From Halobacillus sp. A5 (GTDB lineage: Bacteria > Bacillota > Bacilli > Bacillales > Halobacillaceae), in assembly GCF_024189315.1 (NCBI RefSeq), contig NZ_JAIZEO010000004.1, positions 124,001-188,000 on the forward strand: 64,000 bases of DNA. The letters run 5' to 3'. The notes beneath the pieces are model-generated. The model was not told the origin of the DNA and did no database searches. It worked only from the letters and a program-made list of their open reading frames with translations. Positions within the stretch are counted from its first letter, which is position 1; each line of letters opens with the position of its first letter. This document shows, piece after piece, positions 8,109 to 16,573 of the stretch. The position numbers and the translations under genes are program-made.

Positions 8109-9464
8109 ATGCCTGATTTCGACTCAGTAATAATAAACGGAAGCGTTGTCTTTCCTGACGGAGTAAAACGAATGGACATCGGATTAAAACAAGGGAAAAT
8201 CACAGCTATTACCGAGGATCTCTCCAACAGCGGCACATACATCATTGATGCTGAGGGTCTTCATATTTTTCCAGGTGCGATTGACGTCCATGTTCATTTT
8301 AACGAGCCTGGCAGGGAGGATTGGGAAGGCTTTGAAACAGGATCTTATATGATGGCGGCTGGAGGGGCCTCCACCTTTTTTGACATGCCGTTAAACGGAA
8401 TTCCTTCGACCATCAATGAACAAGCCCTGCGGGGAAAAGCGGAGATTGGAGAGCAGAAGTCCTTTGTTGATTTCGCTCTTTGGGGAGGACTTGTACCAGG
8501 AAACGAAACGGAGCTTGAAGCTCTTGCTGATGCAGGTGCAATAGGCTTTAAAGCTTTTTTATCAACGACAGGAAATAAAGAATTTGAAGCCTGCGATGAT
8601 TACACCCTCTTAAATGGAATGAAAGAAATAGCCAGACTAGGCAAAGTGCTAGCTCTGCATTCAGAAAGCGGGCCAATTACTGATTTTTTAACGAAGCAAA
8701 AGCGGATGAATGGGCAGACAACGGCTGATGACTATGCTGAAACACGGCCGATCATCGCTGAAGTGGAAGCTGTTGAGCGGGCTATTTACTATGCAGATCT
8801 GACCGGGTGCCCTCTGCATTTTGTGCATATCAGCAGCAGTGAAGCTATGGAGAGGATCATAAAAGCTAAATTAAAAGGCTTGGATATTACAGTAGAAACC
8901 TGTGCCCATTACCTTCTGTTTAATCACTCGCATTTAGTGGAACGCGGGGCTGCAGCTAAGTGCGCCCCTCCTTTACGAGAGGCTAAGGAACAGCAAGCCA
9001 TGGTGCAACTTTTAATAGATGACCAGTTTGATATGATCACTTCCGATCATTCCCCCTGCCCTTATAACTTAAAAGACCCGAGCCAATTTAATTTACTTGA
9101 AGCCTGGGGAGGAATCAGCGGCGGGCAATTCACGCTGCTTTCAATGATTGAACTTGCTTTAGAACAGAAGATTCCTCTCGAGAAAGTGGCCGAGTGGACC
9201 TCTTCTGCTCCATCCCGCCGGTTCAATCTTCCATTTAGAGGTGAGATTGCAAAAGGAAATGAGGCGAGCTTAACTTTCGTGAATATACACGACCGATTCT
9301 ACGTCAGTCCTTCCAATTTCCACGCGAAGCATAAGCAAAGTTTATTTATGAATCACACTTTTCCATGTCGTATTGAAAGGACCATAAATCGGGGGCAAAC
9401 GATTTATAAACACTCAGAATTACCTGGTGAGGCAAACGGAAAATGGCTCAGACCTTCATATTAA
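8109..9464 (+). CDS. pucH: Allantoinase
   Basis: A 451-residue cyclic amidohydrolase that opens allantoin to allantoate. Binuclear metal-site motifs in order: DVHVHFNEPGREDWEGF (HxH), GFKAFLSTTG (carbamylated Lys), LHSESG, HFVHISS and ITSDHSPCP (Asp). These place it in the allantoinase branch rather than dihydropyrimidinase or dihydroorotase. AGGAGG-type site before the ATG, 20 bp after pucG, so the three genes form one operon. The substrate is made by the minus-strand uricase operon. Confidence 0.94.
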   Translation: MPDFDSVIINGSVVFPDGVKRMDIGLKQGKITAITEDLSNSGTYIIDAEGLHIFPGAIDVHVHFNEPGREDWEGFETGSYMMAAGGASTFFDMPLNGIPSTINEQALRGKAEIGEQKSFVDFALWGGLVPGNETELEALADAGAIGFKAFLSTTGNKEFEACDDYTLLNGMKEIARLGKVLALHSESGPITDFLTKQKRMNGQTTADDYAETRPIIAEVEAVERAIYYADLTGCPLHFVHISSSEAMERIIKAKLKGLDITVETCAHYLLFNHSHLVERGAAAKCAPPLREAKEQQAMVQLLIDDQFDMITSDHSPCPYNLKDPSQFNLLEAWGGISGGQFTLLSMIELALEQKIPLEKVAEWTSSAPSRRFNLPFRGEIAKGNEASLTFVNIHDRFYVSPSNFHAKHKQSLFMNHTFPCRIERTINRGQTIYKHSELPGEANGKWLRPSY

Positions 9465-9531
9465 ATTATGTTCATCTATTAACTTCTTAACTCCTTGAAA
9501 CATATGCTAGAGAAAGAAAGGAGAATAGAAA

Positions 9532-9702
9532 ATGAATGGGTGTTGTTGTCCAAAGGTACACAGACTTCCTGCTGTATACTTGCGTGGTAAAAAGAAACGA
9601 AAAAAGAAAAAGGAAGAGTATAAATGTCCGGTAATTTGTCCGGTTAAACCAGTTGTAAAAAGACCTCCGGCATTGTACCTTAAAATTAGAAAAGCATGCT
9701 AA
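9532..9702 (+). CDS. Cys-rich basic miniprotein with internal duplication (56 aa)
   Basis: An ATG at 9532 preceded by AAAGGAGAATAGAA opens a 56-residue frame: seven Cys (CCC near the N-terminus, CPVICP in the middle, a final KAC), a run of lysines (KKKRKKKKEE) and two similar halves, HRLPAVYLRGKK and KRPPALYLKIRK. The frame ends 17 bp before the terminator that also serves the convergent amidase gene. It lies 67 bp after pucH and could be co-transcribed with it. No family recognised. Evidence for coding: good ribosome binding site, duplicated protein motif with different codons, and a gene-sized slot between two genes. Confidence 0.6.
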   Translation: MNGCCCPKVHRLPAVYLRGKKKRKKKKEEYKCPVICPVKPVVKRPPALYLKIRKAC

Positions 9703-9718
9703 GCTGCCTGAAAAACAT

Positions 9719-9753
9719 AAAGCCGCTCAGAGTTTACATCTCTCAGCGGCTTT
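9719..9753. terminator. Bidirectional terminator
   Basis: AAAGCCGCT ... AGCGGCTTT with a further AGAG/CTCT pairing inside. A and T runs flank both sides. It separates the convergent Cys-rich miniprotein/puc operon and the amidase/xanthine dehydrogenase operon. Confidence 0.8.
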
Positions 9754-9756
9754 CCC

Positions 9757-10947
9757 TTATAATCCAGTGCCGGCAATTTCTTCACTAAAATGAGAAGCCC
9801 ATTTAAGCAAGGACAGATCATAATGTCGAGGAGCGATTACCGAAAGCCCAACCGGATTTCCGTCAATCTCGAGGAGAGGCATAGTTACCTGAGGCAAACC
9901 AGCCAGCCCGGCCATACACAGCAGCTGCATTGTCCGTTCACGCCGTTCTTCCAGCACTTCCGGCGGCAGCCCTTTTTCCGGTGCAGGACCTGGGGCAGTT
10001 GGAATGATAAGTATTCCATCACCTCCAAGCAACATCTCCACCTTCTCCCGGATAATCTCCCGCTTTTCAAAGTCAAATACATGATCCTTCTGCTTCAGTG
10101 TTTTTGTCCAGGTGAATCGTTCAGCAAGACCGGGCCCAAAGGATGGATTTGCTGTTTCAATCCACTCGCCATGCTGCTGCCAGATCTCCATCCCCTGCAA
10201 AACTTTAAAAACACCAAACCATTGACGCAGACCTTCTTTTGAGATTACCACGTTCCTGACAGTCTCCACCGTTCGTTCAATGGTTGGTAAATAGGATAGA
10301 AAAGATTTTTTTCCTGAATTATCAAGTAATGCAAGGGCGTCTTCCCCCACTAGTCCATTACTTAATTTTTTTTGCTTACTGCTTTCCTCCTGAAGCAAAA
10401 TTTTTCCAACCTCCATCAGCAAATTGGGATTTCTCGCAAACCAGCCAACTGTATCAAAACTTTGGGCTAACGGAATTACATTCTCTATCGAAACCGCACC
10501 ATGCGTAGGCCGAAATCCAAAAATCCCACAATAAGAAGCCGGAATTCTCACAGAACCTCCTGTGTCTGTACCTAACGCGAAATCAACCTTGCCTGCTGCC
10601 ACTGCTACCGCAGATCCGCTGGAAGATCCCCCCGGAATAAGACTGGGATTTGCAGGGTTAACAGGAGTACCATAGTGGGCATTTTCTCCATTTAAACTGT
10701 ACATCAACTCATCTGTATGGGTGGTTCCACGAAGTTTAGCCCCGTTTTCTAGTAACCTTTCAATCACAGGGGAAGTTTGAACGGCAGGTGAATGCGTCTT
10801 ATGCCAGTGGGGATTGCCTGCGTGGTTTGTATACCCTTTTATTGAAAACACATCTTTCACGGAAAACGAAAATCCGTTAAGTGCGCCTGATGCCTTTGGA
10901 GGCAGCTCGACGTCCTGGTCAACATAAGCCTCGTACTGATCTCCCAT
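9757..10947 (-). CDS. Amidase-signature hydrolase in the xanthine dehydrogenase operon
   Basis: A 396-residue amidase-signature enzyme. The Ser-cisSer-Lys triad is visible: FSVKDVF (Lys about 30), PGGSSSGSAVAVA (cis-Ser) and GTDTGGSVRIPAS (nucleophile Ser about 134). It is shorter than GatA and has no GatB/GatC partner nearby, so it is not a tRNA amidotransferase subunit. It is the last gene after pucE in the minus-strand operon and ends at the shared terminator. Its location suggests a role in purine or ureide nitrogen recovery, for example on oxalurate, oxamate or another amide made by PucG-linked steps (inference). B. subtilis has no such gene in its puc cluster as far as I know. Start ATG at 10947 with TAGGAGGAATAG. 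Confidence 0.85.
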   Translation of the reverse strand: MGDQYEAYVDQDVELPPKASGALNGFSFSVKDVFSIKGYTNHAGNPHWHKTHSPAVQTSPVIERLLENGAKLRGTTHTDELMYSLNGENAHYGTPVNPANPSLIPGGSSSGSAVAVAAGKVDFALGTDTGGSVRIPASYCGIFGFRPTHGAVSIENVIPLAQSFDTVGWFARNPNLLMEVGKILLQEESSKQKKLSNGLVGEDALALLDNSGKKSFLSYLPTIERTVETVRNVVISKEGLRQWFGVFKVLQGMEIWQQHGEWIETANPSFGPGLAERFTWTKTLKQKDHVFDFEKREIIREKVEMLLGGDGILIIPTAPGPAPEKGLPPEVLEERRERTMQLLCMAGLAGLPQVTMPLLEIDGNPVGLSVIAPRHYDLSLLKWASHFSEEIAGTGL

Positions 10948-11032
10948 TCTATTCCTCCTATTTTTCTATTCCTTAATTAAAGAGTTATTGTCTCATGCGG
11001 GTGTAATACTCTTGAAATCTAAAACGACTGAG

Positions 11033-11539
11033 CTACATTGCCTCAGCCGCCCTTCGAACAGCGCGGATTATTCCCCCGTAACCTGTACAGCGGCATAAAT
11101 TCCCTGACAAAGCGGTTTCGATTTCTTTATCAGTTGGATGAGGATTTTCTTCTAGCAGCGCTTTAGCCGCTATAATCATTCCCGGCGTGCAATATCCACA
11201 CTGAAAGCCCCCTTCTTCAAGAAAAGCCTCCTGAATCGGATGGAGCCCCTCTCCTCCTTTCACTCCTTCAATTGTCGTTACCACTGCTTGATCAGCTTGA
11301 TATGCCATCACCAAACACGAATTCACCAAGCTTCCATTCATCAGGATCGAGCATGCTCCACAGCGTCCAATCCCGCAGGAAACCTTCGTCCCCGTCAGAT
11401 GAATTTCATTACGAATAATATCCACCAGCCTCGCTGTTGGGGGGACATGGAGGTGCACTGCTTCGCCATTCACCGTCAAATTCAAATGGAGGAGTGACTC
11501 TTCGAGAAACTTTTGAACTACTTCTCTACTTTCATCCAT
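11033..11539 (-). CDS. pucE: Xanthine dehydrogenase, 2Fe-2S subunit
   Basis: A 168-residue iron-sulphur subunit with both cluster motifs: the plant-ferredoxin-type VSCGIGRCGACSILMNGSL ... SC, and the second domain GGFQCGYCTPGM ... LCRCTGYGGI. It passes electrons from the molybdenum centre to FAD in the PucC subunit. AAGGAGG lies before the ATG at 11539; the gene overlaps the end of pucD by 22 bp. Length is normal for the small subunit of three-part xanthine dehydrogenases. Confidence 0.95.
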   Translation of the reverse strand: MDESREVVQKFLEESLLHLNLTVNGEAVHLHVPPTARLVDIIRNEIHLTGTKVSCGIGRCGACSILMNGSLVNSCLVMAYQADQAVVTTIEGVKGGEGLHPIQEAFLEEGGFQCGYCTPGMIIAAKALLEENPHPTDKEIETALSGNLCRCTGYGGIIRAVRRAAEAM

Positions 11540-13812
11540 TGATGCCTCCTCCTTTGATTGACTGCTAGTAGTGTTTCCTCAGCAGAAACAGGTAGTTTAT
11601 TCACCCAACAGCCAAGTGCATCATGTACAGCCTTAGCAATAGCCGGTGCTACAGCCACTGACCCAATCTCACCAACACCTCTTGGACCATATGAGTCACC
11701 TTCTTCTAGGGTTTCAACAGCATCAACCTTCATTTGAAATGGGACGTCCCCGATGCCAGGGATTAAATAGTCATCCAAATTTTTCGTTACGTATTCACCT
11801 TCTGTCATAATGGCTTCCTCCATTAACGCGTAACCAAGCCCCATGACACCGCCGCCTTCGATCTGCCCTTTATAACCGAGGAAGTTCACCACAGGACCAG
11901 CGGCGATAGCTTGATCAAGATCTATCACCTTTACCTTTCCAGTTAAGAGATCTATCTCCACTTGGGCCAGGACTCCCGCAAAAGTGTATAAGAAGTGTCC
12001 TGCATCCACCTCATCAGGTGTAGTTGGAAAATCAAATTCTGTTGATACCGTTAACTTCTCCAAATCTAGAGATTGTGATGCTAGTTCTGAATAAGTGATA
12101 ACAGGCAGATTCATATTCTCTCTTGTATTAGCAAACACTCCGCCTCTGCCAAGAGTCAGAATATCTACCTGAACGCCTGTAACCTCCGCAGCTTCAGCTA
12201 TTAACTTGCTGCCGAAAGCCCGCTTCATATTCTCTAATGCCTGCCACACCATGCTTGTACCTCTTGAAGCTGTGGTTGATCCGGAGGAAGGGACTAAAGC
12301 TGTATCACCAATTACAATCGATAAGTCTGCTGCTGCACAACCAAGCTCTTCCGTCACAATGGTTTCAATCACTCCAAGAATTCCTTGTCCAGCTTCTTCA
12401 AATCCAAATGCTGCTTCGATTTTCCCTTCTTCTGTTAAACGAAGTCTGCCTCCGGCCGGATCTAACCGTCCGTATCCAAGACCCCCTCCATGCATGGTAA
12501 TTGCCGACCCAATGCCGCGGATTTTTCGTTTATCAGTATAATCCTTCAATAGATCTTTCGTTTGCTCCTGATGCTTGGCGATGGATTCAAGTACATCTGA
12601 TGCTCCAGTTACAGGAGCAATGCGCTGCCCAAGCGGTCCCAGACTGTCTTTTTTCCGAACATTTCTGCGCCTTAGCTCTAACGGATCAATCATAAGCTTT
12701 TCAGCTAAGCGATCCATCTGACCTTCCAGAGCAAACGTAACCTGATTGCCCCCAAAGCCCCGGAATTCACCAGCGACTCCGTTATTCGTAAAAACAGACT
12801 GCCCTTCCGTATGTACATTTGGAATCACATAAGGACCGGTGGCATGTTCAACAGCAAAATCCAGAATTGCTGGTCCTAATGTAGAATAAGCCCCAGTGTC
12901 CGCTAATATATACACTTGATGAGCAAGCAGTTGGCCGTTTGAACCCGCTCCGGTCTTCATCGTTATTTTCATTGGATGACGCTTCAGTCCGGAAAGTACA
13001 GACTCCTGCCTTGTTTGATGAATTTTGACTGGACGGCCAGCTGCCAGAGCAAGCAGCGCCCCGTAAGGCTGAATATTCAGCTCATCCTTTCCACCAAAAG
13101 AACCTCCCATGGGACTTGACACAATTCGAATGTCCTCTTCCGGCATATTAAGAATTCTCGAAAGTTGGAAGCGATCCTGGAAGCCATGTTGTGTACCAAC
13201 GTACACCGTTACACCTCCATCCTCTTCAGGTATGATAACGCCGCCTTCAGTCTCCATGTAAGTATGCATTTGACGAGGTAGTTCATACGTCTCCTCTGCC
13301 ACTGCGGAACATGATAAGAAAGCAGCATTTACATCTCCTTTTATATATGTTTTTTCGTGCAGTAAATTTCCAGCAGGATGAAGATTGGGCGTTTCCTCGT
13401 CTAATGAACGAACCGGATCACTAACAACAAGGAGTGGCTCATACTCGATGTCAATAAAATCTAACGCTTGTTCAGCAGCAGCCAGGGACTCTGCAGCCAC
13501 CGCCGCAACCGCATCTCCAGTGTATCGGACATAATCCTCACAGAGGACCGGCTGATCAGGAATCACGATCCCAAAGGCGTTTAAACCAGGAACGTCTTTA
13601 TGAGTAATTACAGCTGCTACACCCGGAACCTGTTCAGCCCTCTTCGTATCGATGGATATAATCCGGGCATGCGGATAGTCACTCCGCTTAATTTTGCCAT
13701 ACAGCATACCAGGAAAAGCGAGGTCAGATAAATATTTCATCTGTCCCGTTACCTTGCCAGGTCCATCCGGCCGTTCCCGGTTCCTCTTTAACGAAGCTTT
13801 CATGGGTTCCAT
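11518..13812 (-). CDS. pucD: Xanthine dehydrogenase, molybdopterin-binding subunit
   Basis: A 764-residue large subunit that hydroxylates hypoxanthine and xanthine at the molybdenum cofactor. Conserved stretches: the N-terminal a/b hammerhead domain (about residues 15-125), PMGGSFGGKDE, GEFRGFGGNQV, and the C-terminal YGPRGVGEIGSVAVAP holding the catalytic Glu. AAGGAG precedes the ATG at 13812; the start overlaps the end of pucC by 13 bp. Substrate specificity cannot be read from the sequence alone, but the operon and the uricase operon nearby make xanthine the likely substrate. Confidence 0.95.
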   Translation of the reverse strand: MEPMKASLKRNRERPDGPGKVTGQMKYLSDLAFPGMLYGKIKRSDYPHARIISIDTKRAEQVPGVAAVITHKDVPGLNAFGIVIPDQPVLCEDYVRYTGDAVAAVAAESLAAAEQALDFIDIEYEPLLVVSDPVRSLDEETPNLHPAGNLLHEKTYIKGDVNAAFLSCSAVAEETYELPRQMHTYMETEGGVIIPEEDGGVTVYVGTQHGFQDRFQLSRILNMPEEDIRIVSSPMGGSFGGKDELNIQPYGALLALAAGRPVKIHQTRQESVLSGLKRHPMKITMKTGAGSNGQLLAHQVYILADTGAYSTLGPAILDFAVEHATGPYVIPNVHTEGQSVFTNNGVAGEFRGFGGNQVTFALEGQMDRLAEKLMIDPLELRRRNVRKKDSLGPLGQRIAPVTGASDVLESIAKHQEQTKDLLKDYTDKRKIRGIGSAITMHGGGLGYGRLDPAGGRLRLTEEGKIEAAFGFEEAGQGILGVIETIVTEELGCAAADLSIVIGDTALVPSSGSTTASRGTSMVWQALENMKRAFGSKLIAEAAEVTGVQVDILTLGRGGVFANTRENMNLPVITYSELASQSLDLEKLTVSTEFDFPTTPDEVDAGHFLYTFAGVLAQVEIDLLTGKVKVIDLDQAIAAGPVVNFLGYKGQIEGGGVMGLGYALMEEAIMTEGEYVTKNLDDYLIPGIGDVPFQMKVDAVETLEEGDSYGPRGVGEIGSVAVAPAIAKAVHDALGCWVNKLPVSAEETLLAVNQRRRHQWMKVEK

Positions 13813-14684
13813 ACAACAGTCTCCTTACTATGATTTTCTTCAAGCTTAGAAACGAGGAGATTTGCGGCCACAGTTTTGCGGTAAGACTCCGTTGCAAAGC
13901 TGTCAGCAGCAGGCTGGAACTCACCATGCACACGATTATATAATTCTCCTAAATCAACTTTATTCCATGTTTGTCCCATGAGCCAGCACTCGCTTTCAAT
14001 GAGCCTTCGCGGAAAGGTTGTACCTCCTCCTGCAGCCAGCCGTATGTGCTTGATTTCACCGCGCCTGTTGCAGACAGCCGTAGCAGCCAACGTGACTAGA
14101 GACGGAATGAGCGCTTCACGTCTCCCTGTTTTTTCATAAAATGACCATGCATTCTCTACTGGATCTGGAACTGTTAAGGCAACCAAAATTGCATCTGTCA
14201 AATTCTCGTATTGCAGGAAGGAGTCGATTGATACTTTAATGAAAGACTTTCTATCAAAGAATGTGACCTCAGCATCGAGGGCGAGCAAGGCTGGAACCAG
14301 GTCACCCACGAGGCAGCAGACATTCCCGCCGATCGTTGCGCGGTTACGTACTGCCGGAGAAGCAACAACCTTTATTGCCTCCGCTAAAATCATCCACTTC
14401 TGAAAAACATTTATATTCATCCGGCAAAGGTCCAGTGTGGTTAAAGCACCAATTTTCAGCTGGTTCTCTTCCATAGATATTCCGTGAAGAGCCTCTACCT
14501 TTTCCAAGCTTATAAGATACCGGGGCAGCAGTGTACCCTGTTCTCTTAAAAGCTGAAGTAAGGTTCCGCCGGCAATAAATACCGCATTATCCCTGTATTC
14601 CTCTTTCAAATCCCACGCTTCTTCTATTTCTTGAGGCTGCCAGACAGCGGCAGATGCCCATTCTGCTGATTTGTTCATACTCAT
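13800..14684 (-). CDS. pucC: Xanthine dehydrogenase, FAD-binding subunit
   Basis: FAD-binding PCMH-type domain followed by the CO-dehydrogenase flavoprotein C-terminal domain. Motifs: FIAGGTLLQLLREQG (flavin loop, diverged from the common AGGTDL) and RATIGGNVCCLVGDLVPALLALDAEV. The start is chosen at the ATG at 14684, whose ATGA overlaps the pucB stop; an alternative ATG at 14708 would extend the protein by 8 residues into pucB. The protein has 294 residues and passes electrons to NAD or another acceptor. It lies within the pucA-B-C-D-E operon. Confidence 0.92.
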   Translation of the reverse strand: MSMNKSAEWASAAVWQPQEIEEAWDLKEEYRDNAVFIAGGTLLQLLREQGTLLPRYLISLEKVEALHGISMEENQLKIGALTTLDLCRMNINVFQKWMILAEAIKVVASPAVRNRATIGGNVCCLVGDLVPALLALDAEVTFFDRKSFIKVSIDSFLQYENLTDAILVALTVPDPVENAWSFYEKTGRREALIPSLVTLAATAVCNRRGEIKHIRLAAGGGTTFPRRLIESECWLMGQTWNKVDLGELYNRVHGEFQPAADSFATESYRKTVAANLLVSKLEENHSKETVVWNP

Positions 14685-15298
14685 CGATTCGTTGTTTCCT
14701 TGAGCCATTTATAGTCATCCTCTGTATCAATGTCTTGAAAACTGCGGCCCTCTTCAAAATCAACTACTGCACCAAGGTCCGGCGAACTTTTTCGTAATAT
14801 CGTCCTTGCGCCTTGATCTCCTGTTGTCTGCAGAAGTGTAGAGAAGAAAGCAGATGAAAATAAAATCGGAGGCTGCATGCGGTCATCATAACGAGACGCT
14901 ACATAATTTGACTTCGGTGTTTTAGTAAAGCGGGAAATTAACTTGTTAATCATTTTCGAATGGAGAAGCGGCTGGTCTGCAAGCAGTACAACGACCGCAT
15001 CAGCATTCCTGTCCTCTGCTGCCTTAATGCCGCACTTTAAGGAAGAAGCCTGCCCTTTTTGTGCATGATCACACTTGATTCTTGACCATGCCGGACTTAA
15101 CAAAAGTAAAGATCTATCAATCCATACAAGGTCATCTTCTTTTCTTGTTACTACTATAACGTGATCAAGCTCGGAATCTAACGCGGTACGAAGTGAACTG
15201 CAGCCAATTGTAGTACTGTTAAACGGAAGGGCTAGTTTATTCCTCCCCATACGGCTGCTTTCCCCTGCGGCCAGCATAACACCAACAATATTACTCAT
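14681..15298 (-). CDS. pucB: Molybdenum cofactor cytidylyltransferase, MocA-like
   Basis: A 205-residue nucleotidyltransferase with the N-terminal signature GVMLAAGESSRMGRNKLALPF and the VVVLLADQPLL motif that binds the nucleotide and metal. MocA-type enzymes convert Mo-MPT to the cytosine dinucleotide form used by xanthine dehydrogenase family enzymes. The start ATG overlaps the pucA stop by one base. In B. subtilis PucB is needed for xanthine dehydrogenase maturation, which fits this operon. Confidence 0.9.
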   Translation of the reverse strand: MSNIVGVMLAAGESSRMGRNKLALPFNSTTIGCSSLRTALDSELDHVIVVTRKEDDLVWIDRSLLLLSPAWSRIKCDHAQKGQASSLKCGIKAAEDRNADAVVVLLADQPLLHSKMINKLISRFTKTPKSNYVASRYDDRMQPPILFSSAFFSTLLQTTGDQGARTILRKSSPDLGAVVDFEEGRSFQDIDTEDDYKWLKETTNR

Positions 15299-16305
15299 TA
15301 AGAACCTACCACCTCTTCAGTCTCAATAAAGCGTTTAACTGAAACCAGCTCCGCCACAACACTTATGGCAATTTCTTCCGGACCCTTCGCTCCAATAGAA
15401 AAACCAATCGGGGAAGTAATATGATTCGGTAGTTCCTTTAGCCCCAGGAGCCGTTTCGTACGTGCTGCAGAACCAAGAATGCCCAGATAGCTTAACGGTT
15501 TATCTATCAGATGAGATACGATCTCTTTATCCTTTTGAAAATTGTGAGTCAAAATCACTACGTAGTCACTCGGATGAAATTGAATATCCGGCAGCATTTC
15601 TTCAGGAAATCCATGCAGCAGCCGATCTGCCTCCGGGAATCTGCTTTTATGACAAAGGGCAGGGCGCCAGTCACAGACAACAACTGAGAATCCTGCGCGT
15701 GCTGCAAACGAAACGAGAGGCACCGCATCTTTGCCGGCACCAAACACAAATAAGCGCGGCTTAGGGTTAAAGTGATGAACAAAGATGAATTGATTCATTG
15801 ACGGCTCAAACTCCACCCCACTCCATCGTTGATCTTTTTTCAAGGAGAGGAAAGAATCAAGGTCTTTATTTTTTGTTAAAAAACGGCTGTTTTCATCCAT
15901 TCCCCCGCTCAATGGCTGAACCCAGGTAACCGCCTTTCTCTCATTCAATAATTTTTTCACTTCATACATCTGCTGAAAGAGGCGCTTGTTCAACGGCTGC
16001 ACGAGTACATGGATCACCCCGTTGCACCCTGATCCTTCTCCCCAGGAAAGCTCGCTGTACCCCCGCATATCATAAACAATCGTTTCAGGAAATTCTCCTA
16101 AACTCTGTTGGTCGATCCGGGCTGTTAAATCTTCCTCCAAACATCCAGCACTAAGCATACCTACCTGTGTACCATCGGTCTTGAACAGCATAGATGCTCC
16201 TTCCTTCTTATAAGCAGAACCTTCTACATGAATGATGGTGGCTAATACACCATTTTTCACTCCAGTACAGGACAGCTCTTTTAAAATGAGATGAATGTCT
16301 TCCAT
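15298..16305 (-). CDS. pucA: XdhC/CoxI-family molybdenum enzyme maturation factor
   Basis: A 335-residue protein of the XdhC family, which binds and sulphurates molybdenum cofactor and inserts it into xanthine dehydrogenase. It has the N-terminal XdhC/CoxI domain (GMLSAGCLEEDL replaces the usual SGGCVE type motif) and a C-terminal Rossmann domain with LFVFGAGKDAVPLVSFAARAGF binding a nucleotide. Start at the ATG at 16305, with AAGGAG 10 bases upstream; a longer frame to 16371 lacks a good site. First gene of the operon pucA-B-C-D-E-amidase. Confidence 0.9.
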   Translation of the reverse strand: MEDIHLILKELSCTGVKNGVLATIIHVEGSAYKKEGASMLFKTDGTQVGMLSAGCLEEDLTARIDQQSLGEFPETIVYDMRGYSELSWGEGSGCNGVIHVLVQPLNKRLFQQMYEVKKLLNERKAVTWVQPLSGGMDENSRFLTKNKDLDSFLSLKKDQRWSGVEFEPSMNQFIFVHHFNPKPRLFVFGAGKDAVPLVSFAARAGFSVVVCDWRPALCHKSRFPEADRLLHGFPEEMLPDIQFHPSDYVVILTHNFQKDKEIVSHLIDKPLSYLGILGSAARTKRLLGLKELPNHITSPIGFSIGAKGPEEIAISVVAELVSVKRFIETEEVVGS

Positions 16306-16378
16306 GCACCGTTTCTCCTTCTTAGTAAAAATATGTACTTTTGTAATATTATCTAACAATCTACTCATCATTTTGTAT

Positions 16379-16389
16379 TAGATGGTTGC
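16379..16389. promoter_or_regulatory. Possible PucR box upstream of pucA
   Basis: TAGATGGTTGC, 75 bp upstream of the pucA start, shares TGGTTGC with the element at 3691-3700. Both are imperfect matches to the PucR consensus. Weak evidence. Confidence 0.22.
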
Positions 16390-16517
16390 AAGTGTTAACT
16401 TTACTAACATTTTATGTGATTTTAAATTATGATATAGGATCTAAGTCATTCTGTCATTAGTTAAATTATATGAATTATCAAAATTCTTTTAGTTGATATG
16501 TACAAATAATAAAATGA

Positions 16518-16560
16518 TACCAAGCAATAAGACGCCTGATGCGTATCTCACTGCCTGGTA
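16518..16560 (-). terminator. Possible terminator after the endonuclease gene
   Basis: TACCAAGCA ... TGCCTGGTA with a nested ACGC/GCGT hairpin. On the minus strand it is followed by a T-rich stretch. Imperfect stem, so uncertain. Confidence 0.3.
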
Positions 16561-16573
16561 CCCCGCTGATACT

